Shown here in pieces: positions 25,268 to 33,158 of a stretch of DNA of 64,000 nt (position 1 is the stretch's first letter; each line of letters begins with the position of its first letter). Source of the DNA: Bradyrhizobium betae (GTDB lineage Bacteria > Pseudomonadota > Alphaproteobacteria > Rhizobiales > Xanthobacteraceae); the NCBI RefSeq assembly GCF_004123905.1, contig NZ_MZXW01000038.1, forward strand, positions 62,001 through 126,000, in the 5' to 3' direction. Below the pieces are notes generated by a model. That model had not been told where the DNA came from. It did no database searches and saw nothing but the letters and a program-made list of their open reading frames with translations. The translations under genes were made by a program, and so were the position numbers.

Positions 25268-25598
25268 GGATCTCACGGCGTCTCCGGTCGGGATAGCTGT
25301 CGATTTTGATTCTGGCATTCAGAGCTTGCATGCTCTGGACGCAGCCGCTTACCGGCTCATCGGAACAGCAACCTGTCAGATAGACCGGGTGGAAGACCGT
25401 TATGTCTGCCACCTTACACCATCCGCCAGCCCACAAAAACGCGACGGCTTGAGTCCCGATGAACTCAAGGAACGGTTTCTGAACCTGGTCACCGACGAAA
25501 ACTTACGGGCACGCGTCGCCGAGCGAACCGACGGGGTCCGCAATGTCATCCTTGCTCTCGCTTTCGGGTCCCTGGCAGCTCAACAAGATGCCGGTTAA
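25251..25598 (+). CDS. hxsD: His-Xaa-Ser system protein HxsD
   Basis: 115 residues from ATG 25251, which lies inside the last codons of hxsA in another frame (17-nt overlap). The frame extends upstream but through the hxsA repeat DNA. HxsD landmarks: GIAVDFDSGIQSLHALDAAAYRLIG...YVCHL, and the C-terminal LKERFLNLVTDENLRARVAERTDGVRNVILALAF. The family is small and found only with hxsB and hxsC; it is probably a peptide-recognition partner. No catalytic motif is visible. Confidence 0.85.
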   Translation: MLQAAKDLTASPVGIAVDFDSGIQSLHALDAAAYRLIGTATCQIDRVEDRYVCHLTPSASPQKRDGLSPDELKERFLNLVTDENLRARVAERTDGVRNVILALAFGSLAAQQDAG

Positions 25599-25615
25599 AT
25601 TCCAGCCGGAGTAAC

Positions 25616-27064
25616 ATGGCCCGCTTTCTGGCTCCCGAAGCTTTCAGCGCGGCGACCGAAGATCTTTCGTTGCTGCCATTCAACCTTGAGCGCACCGGGA
25701 CAAATCAGTATCTCGTCGCCAACATGGTCGGCGATTTTATCCGCCTGACCGAGGATGAGCTGAACAGGCTGGTTGATCTCCGAATACGGCCTGGCGACGG
25801 CCTGTATGAAAAAGCCTATGCGGCTCATCTCATCACCGGTACCAACCAGACAGCGCAACGACAGCTTCTGGCGGCGCGGCTGAGAAGCCGGATGTCGTTC
25901 CTGCGGCAGGTTACCCCGCTGCACATCTTCGTCGTGACGCTGCGCTGCGAACACTCCTGCCCCTATTGCCAGGTCTCGCGCCAAAGCACCGATCGCTCGC
26001 GCTTCGATATGAGCGAGGAAACGGCGATGCGTGCGCTGGACATTGCCTTCGCCAGCCCGTCGGGTCGCATCAAGATCGAGTTTCAGGGTGGCGAGCCTCT
26101 CCTCAATTTTCCGATGATCAGAACGATTGTGGAGGCCGCGAAGGCGCGCTCAGGCAAAAAAGTCGACTTCGTCATCGCGTCGAACTTGGCGCTCCTGGAC
26201 GACACCGTTCTCGACTTTTGCAAGGCGAACAACATCCTGCTTTCGACCTCCCTCGACGGCCCCGCTGATCTGCATAATAAGAACCGACCAAGACCCGGCG
26301 GAAACAGTCACAAATTGGCGGTCGCGGGGATTCGGGCTGCCCGTGAGGTTCTCGGTCCCGATAGGGTCGGGGCCTTGATGACGACGACGGAAGCGAGCCT
26401 CGATCGTGTCGACGAGATTATCGACCAATATCTTCAGCTAGGATTGGATGGGATATTCCTTCGCCCGCTGTCGCCGTTCGGCTTCGCGGTCAAGACAAAG
26501 CAATTCCAGAAATACGACGCTAACAAATGGCTGAACTTCTATGAGCGCGGGCTGCGCCGGGTTCTGGAAATCAACCGGCAAGGCACGCCATTCCGGGAGT
26601 TCTATGCCGCGTTGATCCTTACACGCATGCTGTCTGACAGGCCGATCGGCTACGTCGATCTGCGCAGCCCGGCCGGTGTCGGCCTGGGCGCGCTGGTCTA
26701 CAACTATGATGGAAGCGTTTTCGCCTCCGACGAGGGCAGAATGCTTGCCGAGGCCGGCGATAACGCGTTCCGGCTCGGGCATGTAGACCACGACACCTAC
26801 AAATCACTTGTCCTCTCCGACAAGCTCATCGATGCAGTTTCGTCGTCACTGACGCAATGCGCACCGGAATGCTCAACCTGCGTATATGAGAGCCACTGTG
26901 GCGCGGACCCCGTCTACCACCACGCGACGCAAGGTGACGCGTTGGGCATCAAACCATTGTCTGCGTTCTGTGCCCGGCAGAAGGGTATCATGGGCCTGCT
27001 CCTCGACATCCTGGAAAATTCGCCGAAAGACGCGGCGATCCTGCGGCGGTGGGCGAACGCATGA
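25616..27064 (+). CDS. hxsB: His-Xaa-Ser system radical SAM maturase HxsB
   Basis: 482 residues, 17 bp after hxsD. The radical SAM cluster motif is LRCEHSCPYCQVSR (C-x3-C-x2-C) at ~110, with FQGGEPLLNF following. The C-terminus is Cys-rich (CAPECSTCVYESHCG...FCARQKG), the SPASM-type auxiliary cluster region. The N-terminal ~90 residues (FNLERTGTNQYLVANMVGDFIRLT) are the family's leader domain. It would generate a carbon-centred radical on the HxsA repeat. It overlaps hxsC by 4 bp (ATGA). Confidence 0.92.
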   Translation: MARFLAPEAFSAATEDLSLLPFNLERTGTNQYLVANMVGDFIRLTEDELNRLVDLRIRPGDGLYEKAYAAHLITGTNQTAQRQLLAARLRSRMSFLRQVTPLHIFVVTLRCEHSCPYCQVSRQSTDRSRFDMSEETAMRALDIAFASPSGRIKIEFQGGEPLLNFPMIRTIVEAAKARSGKKVDFVIASNLALLDDTVLDFCKANNILLSTSLDGPADLHNKNRPRPGGNSHKLAVAGIRAAREVLGPDRVGALMTTTEASLDRVDEIIDQYLQLGLDGIFLRPLSPFGFAVKTKQFQKYDANKWLNFYERGLRRVLEINRQGTPFREFYAALILTRMLSDRPIGYVDLRSPAGVGLGALVYNYDGSVFASDEGRMLAEAGDNAFRLGHVDHDTYKSLVLSDKLIDAVSSSLTQCAPECSTCVYESHCGADPVYHHATQGDALGIKPLSAFCARQKGIMGLLLDILENSPKDAAILRRWANA

Positions 27065-28245
27065 CCCTTCCCCTGTATGGTACGGCCTCGCTCAGCACTG
27101 GATTTCAGACTGACAGGGCGCGCTCGGTTCTGAGACTGCAATCGGTCGATAGCAATTCGGAACGCCATGCGGCGGACTTCGCGCTTGTAAAGACTGGGGA
27201 AGAATTCGGCCGCGCGGTCGAAGCCAACTGGCCATCGATATTCATTGTTTCAGACGGTTCAATTCCGGGGCCTGTTTCCGAAGCGCTTGAATGCAGGGTC
27301 GTCACGGTTCCTCAGAAATACGACTATCTGAGAGATGGCGACGTTCTCGGGTTCGATCATTCGTCGAAGAAATTCCGGACGCTGTTTCGGAAGAACTCCG
27401 CCCATAACTCTCTGCTCGTCACGGAGCGGTGCAACAACTACTGCCTGATGTGCTCGCAGCCGCCGAAAGATGTAGATGATCGGTGGCTCCTCGATGAAAT
27501 CAAGGAGAGCCTGGCGCTCATTGACCCGAACACGCACGCTCTGACCTTCACCGGTGGCGAGACGTTATCGGACTGGGAAGACTTCATCGAGGTTCTTAAG
27601 GAATGCCGCGACCGGCTTCCCAGGACGGCCGTTCAAGTGCTGACCAACGGCAGGGCCTTCGCAGACTCGCGGGTCGTGGACGCCTGGCGCGATATCGCGC
27701 ACCCGAAGCTGATGGCGGCAATTCCGCTCTATGCTTCGGTCGATCATCTCCACGATCACGTCGTGCAGGCGAAGGGCGCTTTCGACGAAACCGTTCTGGG
27801 TATCCTAAAGCTCAAGGACCGGCGCCAGCGTGTTGAAATACGCGTTGTCCTTCACGCGTTGACCGCCCCGATGATCGCGGAGACGTGCCGGTGGATTGCC
27901 CGCAATCTGCCGTTCGTCGATCACGTCGCGTTGATGGGCCTCGAAAACACCGGTTTTGCCATTGCGAACGATGCCATGCTCTGGATTGATCCGGTCGATT
28001 ACCGCGACGCTCTCGCCTTGGCCGTCGATCATCTGACCGCCGCCGGTGTCAACGTATCAGTCTATAATCTGCCGAAATGCGTTCTGGCGCGCTCGGTGTG
28101 GCCCCATGCGCTGCAGTCGATCTCGGACTGGAAAAACGGATTTGTCGACGAATGCAACCGATGCGACGAAAAACCTGACTGCAGCGGTTTCTTTACGACC
28201 GGACGTCCGCGCTTCAGCCGCGGCATACATGCCATCACTGCTTAG
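27061..28245 (+). CDS. hxsC: His-Xaa-Ser system radical SAM maturase HxsC
   Basis: 394 residues from ATG 27061 (ATGA overlap; an in-frame GTG at 27049 is less likely). Radical SAM motif TERCNNYCLMCSQPPKD (C-x3-C-x2-C) at ~120, then LTFTGGETLSDW. A small Cys cluster (CNRCDEKPDCSGFF) ends the protein. HxsB and HxsC always occur together and should act successively or as a pair on the precursor. Last gene of the operon hxsA-D-B-C. Confidence 0.92.
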   Translation: MTLPLYGTASLSTGFQTDRARSVLRLQSVDSNSERHAADFALVKTGEEFGRAVEANWPSIFIVSDGSIPGPVSEALECRVVTVPQKYDYLRDGDVLGFDHSSKKFRTLFRKNSAHNSLLVTERCNNYCLMCSQPPKDVDDRWLLDEIKESLALIDPNTHALTFTGGETLSDWEDFIEVLKECRDRLPRTAVQVLTNGRAFADSRVVDAWRDIAHPKLMAAIPLYASVDHLHDHVVQAKGAFDETVLGILKLKDRRQRVEIRVVLHALTAPMIAETCRWIARNLPFVDHVALMGLENTGFAIANDAMLWIDPVDYRDALALAVDHLTAAGVNVSVYNLPKCVLARSVWPHALQSISDWKNGFVDECNRCDEKPDCSGFFTTGRPRFSRGIHAITA

Positions 28246-28298
28246 CTAATCCTTGAACTGTCCCGCGGCGACAGCCATCGATGATCAGGAGAACGAAG

Positions 28299-29270
28299 AT
28301 GAAAAATCACAATGTTCTGCTTACCGCCGCGGCCATCATGTGCGTCAGCCTGAGTTTCGGCGCTTTCGCCAAGACCGCGAAGGAATGCACGGCGGAGTGG
28401 CGTGCCGACAAGGCCGGTATGCAGGCGCGTGGCACGACCGAGAAAGCGTACGTTGAACAATGCAAGGGTGGGGCGGAGCCAACGGCGGCGGCCCCCTCCG
28501 CCAAACCAGCAGAGGCGCCAGTAGCCGCCTCGCCGCCACCGCGGCAGGCATCGACCACGGGTTCAAAGACGGCAAAGGACTGTACCGCGGAGTGGCGTGC
28601 CGACAAGGCCGGTATGCAGGCGCGTGGCGTTACCGAAAGGGCCTATGTCGAGCAGTGTAAGACGGGGGCCGCTCCCGCCGCGTCGGCGCCGGAGGTAAAG
28701 CCGACTGCTGCCGCTCCGGCGCCTGCGGCACCCCCGCCGCTGGCCGGTACGTCGTCTTCGCAAAAGACCGCGGCGGCGTGCATTGCCGAATGGAGAGCCG
28801 ACAAGGCGGGCATGCAAGCGCGGGGCGTCACCCAGAAGGCGTATGTTGAGCAGTGCAAGGCGGGCGGCGCCATGCCGAGCGCTGTGGCTCCCGAGCCGAA
28901 ACCAACTGCCGCGACACCGCCTCCGGCTCCTGCACGGCCCGCTCCAACAGCCACGCAGGCGGCACCGGCTCCCGCACCGCAAAGATCCGCGCCCACAGTT
29001 ACTGCCGCGCCCGCGCCACCTCCAGCTCCGATGCTGCAACCGTCAGCCTCAAGGGACGGACCAACCCTGGAAGCGGGGCAGTTTGCGGACGAAGCTTCGG
29101 CAAAGGGGCATTGCCCGACGGATACGGTGGTTTGGGTGAACTTGCCTTCGAAGGTCTATCACTTCGCCGGCACGAAAAGTTACGGGACCACAAAGCGCGG
29201 CGCCTACATGTGCGAGAAGGAAGCCATTGTAGCCGAAGACCGGGCCTCGAAGACCGAGAAGCATCCTTGA
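28299..29270 (+). CDS. Secreted three-repeat protein (PsiF-like repeats)
   Basis: 323 residues from ATG 28299 with AGGAG upstream. Signal peptide: MKNHNVLLTAAAIMCVSLSF then GAFA. Three near-identical ~33-residue units begin KTAKECTAEWRADKAGMQ and end AYVEQCK (two Cys each), spaced by Ala/Pro-rich linkers of 25-40 residues. The C-terminal domain (~255-315) has GHCPTDTVVWVNLPSKVYHF and YGTTKRGAYMCEKEA. The units resemble PsiF repeats. It lies 53 bp after hxsC on the same strand and may be transcribed with it; a substrate or carrier role is only possible. Confidence 0.8.
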   Translation: MKNHNVLLTAAAIMCVSLSFGAFAKTAKECTAEWRADKAGMQARGTTEKAYVEQCKGGAEPTAAAPSAKPAEAPVAASPPPRQASTTGSKTAKDCTAEWRADKAGMQARGVTERAYVEQCKTGAAPAASAPEVKPTAAAPAPAAPPPLAGTSSSQKTAAACIAEWRADKAGMQARGVTQKAYVEQCKAGGAMPSAVAPEPKPTAATPPPAPARPAPTATQAAPAPAPQRSAPTVTAAPAPPPAPMLQPSASRDGPTLEAGQFADEASAKGHCPTDTVVWVNLPSKVYHFAGTKSYGTTKRGAYMCEKEAIVAEDRASKTEKHP

Positions 29271-29307
29271 GCCGGACCTTAGAAGTTAAGTACAGGGGAG
29301 GCTGCGC

Positions 29308-29652
29308 ATGCTGAGACTCATCTTCTTGATCACAGCCTCCCTTGCAGGTACCACTTGGGCGAGCGCGGAGACCATCGACGTAAAATATTACGGGAAGCTG
29401 GATCTCGCCCCGTTCGCCTGCACGGATATTACCCGGAGCAGTTTTATCGACCGCGCCTGCTACGACAAGGCGCAGCAGTTCATGGTCGTGCAGTTGAAGT
29501 CGGTTTACTATCCGTACTGCGAGCTGCCGGCGACGGCTTTCGAAGCCTTTGTGACCGCGCCTTCAATGGGGCAATACTACAACGCGAATATTAAAGGCAC
29601 GGGCTCTGATGGTCCCTTTGACTGCCGTACGCATCGTGTGCCCAAGTATTAG
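29308..29652 (+). CDS. Small secreted protein
   Basis: 114 residues from ATG 29308 with GGGGAGG upstream. Signal peptide: MLRLIFLITASLAGTTWASA, cleaved before ETIDVKYYG. The mature part has six Cys-linked features: FACTDI, RACYDKAQQFMVVQLKSVYYPYCELP and FDCRTHRVPKY. The motif around RxCYD...MVV-L...YY-YC resembles small KTSC-like secreted proteins, but I do not assign a family firmly. Downstream the transposase remnant overlaps its stop. Confidence 0.7.
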   Translation: MLRLIFLITASLAGTTWASAETIDVKYYGKLDLAPFACTDITRSSFIDRACYDKAQQFMVVQLKSVYYPYCELPATAFEAFVTAPSMGQYYNANIKGTGSDGPFDCRTHRVPKY

Positions 29653-29740
29653 AGCGCGCAACGAAATGCGATTGATGCGAGCTTGACGAAAGCCAGATAG
29701 TTCGCCGCAAGTTTGTTGAACGTCTCGCCGGGGGCACTCG
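29649..29740 (-). pseudogene. 3' remnant of an IS transposase
   Basis: Reading on the minus strand gives GETFNKLAANYLAFVKLASIAFRCAL then TAA, the C-terminal end of an IS5/IS4-like DDE transposase (N-K-L-A-A-N-Y-L-A-x-V-K-L-A-S-I). Only about 30 codons remain; no upstream transposase domain or terminal repeat was found. It marks an old insertion at the border of the secreted-protein genes and the patatin region. Confidence 0.45.
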
Positions 29741-29899
29741 CCGAGGTGGCCCGCCGTCATTCCATGCCGGCGTCGCTATCACTGCCACATCGTCGGGTGC
29801 CGCTGTTAACCGGTCTCGGCGTCCGCGGGTTCACTCCGCTGCGCTCCGTCTGACACGCTATATCTCTTGGGCGATGATCCTGACGGACATCGCATAAGC

Positions 29900-29934
29900 G
29901 GGGCCCGCGGCCCCCAAAACCAGCAAGCGACGCG
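29900..29934. repeat. GC-rich repeat flanking the patatin pseudogene (copy 1)
   Basis: GGGGCCCGCGGCCCCC (29900-29915) then GCAAGCGACGCG (29923-29934), 7 nt apart. The same two blocks occur at 31755-31799 with one mismatch in the first block and 17 nt between the blocks. The pair brackets the patatin gene. The first block can form a strong hairpin. Confidence 0.5.
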
Positions 29935-29965
29935 AAACAAGCGCTCTTTGACGCCTCACGCTCGA

Positions 29966-31606
29966 TTAAAGTCCCGTATTTCGCTTCATCCGCGCCCACC
30001 ATGTCGGGAACACGAGCATCATTAACGAGATAGCCGTGTACCAAATGGCATGCTTCCAGGGATGCTCGCTCCCGACGGAATCGGTAATCAGAAGCGTCCA
30101 GAGCATCATCACAGACCACGACCATGCCGCGCTGCCTTCCTCTCCGGGCGGGGGACGAACATCTTTCGGTATATGGAAGTCAGCCGTCTCGCTCGTCCCT
30201 GCGTCGCTTCGTACAAACAAGTTCCGCAGGCTGCATGGAGGCATCGCGCGACGGAGAAGCTTGAGCGTTGTTAGTAATCCGTATTGGGGATTGTAGATCC
30301 GCTGCGGCGCGGCATTCTCCGCCTCTTGCCTTCGAAGCGATCGTGTTGTCACCCGATATCCATGCCGCCGGCACGCTTCGGTTCGTCGCCGGTTGAAATT
30401 AAGCGTGCCGGTAAGCAGCCCGCCAAGAGAGACAGATGGCGCTAGATTTATTATCTTAATCTGCTTGAGCCGTTCTTCCTGCAATCCAAACGCCTTGCCA
30501 AATTGCGGCGGGCCGTCGGCGAAGATCGCTTGCATCGTCACATTGCGGATATGCTCGGAAAAATCAACGAGAGCTGGTCGGAGGTTGATGACGTAAACCT
30601 CATCGATATCTTCCATGAGCAGCGGCAGTAATGGCGTGTTGTCAGCAACGCCGCCATCGACGAACGTCCTTCCGCGGATCACTACATGCGGAAGTATACC
30701 GAACGGCAGGGCTGCACTAGCGTAGGCAAATGCAGCCTTCAGTTCTTCCGGCGCCTTGTGAAGGGCGACGTAGTTGGCTTTGAACACGCCAGGTGTTGGC
30801 AACAAGAAATGTGGGGAGTTAGGAGATCGTTCCTCCGCGACGGTCACATAGGTCGGCATCCGTAGCTCTGACGAAAGAAAGCTGCTGATATGCGAAGCTA
30901 GCAACTTTCCCTCCATCAGGGTCGTTTGAATCTTGATGGGCAGTCGCACCATGGCGAGGACGGCGCCAGCATCTAAGGCGTCCCACAACGTTATGTGGGT
31001 CTCCATGGTGACAAGACCTGCTCTCAACAGGAGCATCCATGTTAGCGAAACCAACAGTCTCGTCTGAGCGACGAACGTGATGGTACTGACTATGAGTTCG
31101 CGTACGCGGCTGTCCCAGCTAATTACAGGCAATTCATTTGCGAACGCACAAAATCCAACAACCGGTATGAGGATCAGAGACACGATCCATAACCAGGTTG
31201 GCATCATGCCAAATAGCAAGAGCCACGCGAAAACTCCAATTAACAGTGAGAAGAAGATATCGCTAGCGTTGTTGGGCCGTCCCTCCGGTTCGACATTCTT
31301 GATGTAACTTGCAAACAACTTTCCCATGACGCAGAGAAATTTTATCAAGCGACGAAAACACCCTTCGGGTCGTCGACCAAAAAAGCCACCGTGGTCGATG
31401 TCTTTCCAGACCTTCACACCTTCATCGAGACGGCCCGTTGCGAAGATTATGGCGCATAAACCGTCCGCCTATGTTCCGGAGACGGCGGAAAACACAATGG
31501 TGTTGTCTCGAAAAGCCGGCATGCATCCAAGAGCAAATGCTCCTTTCGCCCCGCCGCCCTGAATGACCAATCCGCGCTTCGGTGGCTCAGCGCTCTCGAT
31601 GACCAT
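29966..31606 (-). pseudogene. Patatin-like phospholipase with amber codon at the catalytic serine
   Basis: The open frame is one gene interrupted by a single TAG at 31469-31471. N-terminal residues 1-45 from ATG 31606: MVIESAEPPKRGLVIQGGGA, the oxyanion loop GGGAKGAFALG and then VFSAVSGT. Codon 46, where the GxSxG nucleophile Ser belongs, is TAG instead of TCG; after it ADG follows and the frame continues without loss. The Asp of the dyad (FVDGGVADNTPL) is intact. Hydrophobic segments follow ~residue 85-130 and near the C-terminus, so the product would be membrane-associated. A recent single-base change, suppressor readthrough or a sequencing error are the options. Confidence 0.8.
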
Positions 31607-31754
31607 TCGGCAACATCCGCTCCGAGCGGCGGCCCCAGCGACCGCGCTGTGAAGCATATTGGTCGACTATCACCTATGTGAAAAGAACATTTCGCGCGCG
31701 CTGGCCTAAGAGTTGAGCACGATGGCCCACGGCTGAATTCATTTCCTCTCATTC

Positions 31755-31799
31755 GGGGCCTGCGGCCCCCAGGCCGTCAAGGCCATTGCAAGCGACGCG
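31755..31799. repeat. GC-rich repeat flanking the patatin pseudogene (copy 2)
   Basis: GGGGCCTGCGGCCCCC (31755-31770) and GCAAGCGACGCG (31788-31799). It precedes the ArdC-like gene by about 150 bp. See copy 1 at 29900-29934. The intervening region to 31946 is GC-rich with no gene. Confidence 0.5.
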
Positions 31800-31946
31800 G
31801 GGCGTATCCCCGTTCTTCCGCGCAAGAGCTTGTTCAGAACGGGTGATCCCCCTCAACCGCGCGTCGGCCTCTGACGGCCAACCCCGCCGCTCATCGGCGC
31901 TCGCCTAGCTCCGGTTGCATGTGCAACCGCAAACTAGGAGAGAAAG

Positions 31947-32390
31947 ATGAGGACCGATATTTATCAGAAGATCACCGATCAGATCGTGACTGAGTTGGAG
32001 AAAGGCGTCAGGCCGTGGCTCAAGCCGTGGAATGTCGAGCATGCGGCAGGTCGCATCACGCGCCCCCTACAAGGTAACGGGATTCCATACAAGGGAATAA
32101 ATGTAATCGCGCTGTGGTCGGCAGCGATGGAGAAGGGTTACGCCGCGCCGGTCTGGATGACCTTCAAACAGGCGACCGAATTAAAGGCCAGCGTCCGCAA
32201 AGGCGAGCATGGCAGCCTTGTTGTCTATGCCGACAAGATCATCCGCACCGAGACCGACGCGAAAACGGGCGAGGATTCCGAACACGCCATTCCGTTCCTC
32301 AAGGGATATGCCGTCTTTAACGTCGAGCAGATCGACGGCTTGCCTGAGCATTTGTCACTTAACAGTTGGCGTCTATCTCGCCGACTGTAG
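31947..32390 (+). CDS. Truncated ArdC-like antirestriction protein
   Basis: 147 residues from ATG 31947 with AGGAGAG upstream. Residues 1-135 match the N-terminal ssDNA-binding domain of ArdC-type proteins: DIYQKITDQIVTELEKGVRPWLKPW, GNGIPYKGINVIALW, VWMTFKQATELKASVRKGEHG, FLKGYAVFNVEQIDGLPE. Full-length members have ~290-300 residues and a C-terminal HExxH zincin domain. Here the frame leaves the family after LPEH (~32350) and ends at 32390, so the peptidase domain is missing. A recombination junction is likely. Confidence 0.78.
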   Translation: MRTDIYQKITDQIVTELEKGVRPWLKPWNVEHAAGRITRPLQGNGIPYKGINVIALWSAAMEKGYAAPVWMTFKQATELKASVRKGEHGSLVVYADKIIRTETDAKTGEDSEHAIPFLKGYAVFNVEQIDGLPEHLSLNSWRLSRRL

Positions 32391-32824
32391 ATGCCGCAGA
32401 CCTCCGGCTCGAGGATCTGCCTTCTAGCTCTCTTAAGACGTTTGAACAGCCCGAGGCGACGCCGGAGCTTATCGCCGACGTCAAATCCGCGTTGGCGGAA
32501 GCACACACCGCGGCCAAGGCCGCGGTCGACAGCTTTCTTCTCACGGCCCGATACGTAGACGGCGGCAAGTTTGTCGCGGATGTATGCGGGTGGGCCGATC
32601 TCGCTATTTACGATTCACAATCTTCCGTGGTCTCGGCGCTAATCGCAATGGGCGAGACGACAATCATTGGCGGTGTTGGATACCGTGTGTCCGATTTCGG
32701 AAGGCATGGGCGACAGAGAGACCAAGCGCTTTCCGTAGCCGAGGCAGGGGTCGAAGCCGCCAAGCAAGTTATGCAGAAGCGTTTTCCGGACGTCGGATTT
32801 GGCGTGCGGGCAATGTGGGACTGA
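32366..32824 (+). CDS. Hypothetical protein
   Basis: 152 residues; the first in-frame start is TTG 32366, inside the truncated ardC-like gene. Its sequence (LPSSSLKTFEQPEATPELIADVKSALAEAHTAAKAAVDSFLLTARYVDGGKFVADVCGWADLAIYD) is well-composed and does not look like noise. Because the natural start may have been lost at the same junction, this could be the tail of a longer gene. Function unknown. Confidence 0.5.
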   Translation: MASISPTVDAADLRLEDLPSSSLKTFEQPEATPELIADVKSALAEAHTAAKAAVDSFLLTARYVDGGKFVADVCGWADLAIYDSQSSVVSALIAMGETTIIGGVGYRVSDFGRHGRQRDQALSVAEAGVEAAKQVMQKRFPDVGFGVRAMWD

Positions 32825-33158
32825 GTTTACGGCTTCAATTTCGGCTCTGTTGATTGGAGTAGCCCCATCCCGGCCGGTTGGGCCGGCTGAATAGGCCCGC
32901 AGTGCGTGCCAGCAAGGGGCATCCACGCGAAGGCCAAAGAAGCGCTCGCGCGGAGTTTCCCGTGCCTGCGCCTGAAGCTGCAGGCCTTCACTGAAGAATC
33001 GGGGGATTTTCGCCTGAACATGCGCAAAACCGCAGCTTCTGGCTTGACCCTCCAAAAGAGCTTGTTCTAATTTTGTTCTCAAATGCGCGGGGGCGATTCT
33101 GTGTGCCCCGGAGCCAGCTTGTCAACGAAAACAGGAAACGCCCATCCGGGCAGAAACC
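32825..33158. other. Gap with SOS promoter upstream of the DUF2130 gene
   Basis: 334 bp. A minus-strand frame (33082 down to 32639) overlaps the previous gene and is not supported. The useful content is the promoter/LexA box at 33044-33078 and an 80-nt leader to the start at 33159. Confidence 0.5.
33044..33078 (+). promoter_or_regulatory. Promoter with LexA (SOS) box upstream of the DUF2130 gene
   Basis: -35 TTGACC (33044-33049) and -10 TCTAAT (33066-33071) with a 16-bp spacer. The -10 is overlapped by GTTC-TAATTTT-GTTC (33064-33078), a perfect match to the alphaproteobacterial LexA site GTTC-N7-GTTC. It points toward the DUF2130 gene 81 bp downstream. Confidence 0.7.

Noticed and set aside
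28253..29314. CRISPR-like periodicity in the three-repeat gene
   Set aside because: The spacing reflects protein-coding repeats with linkers, not short identical DNA repeats with spacers; no CRISPR array was found in the window.
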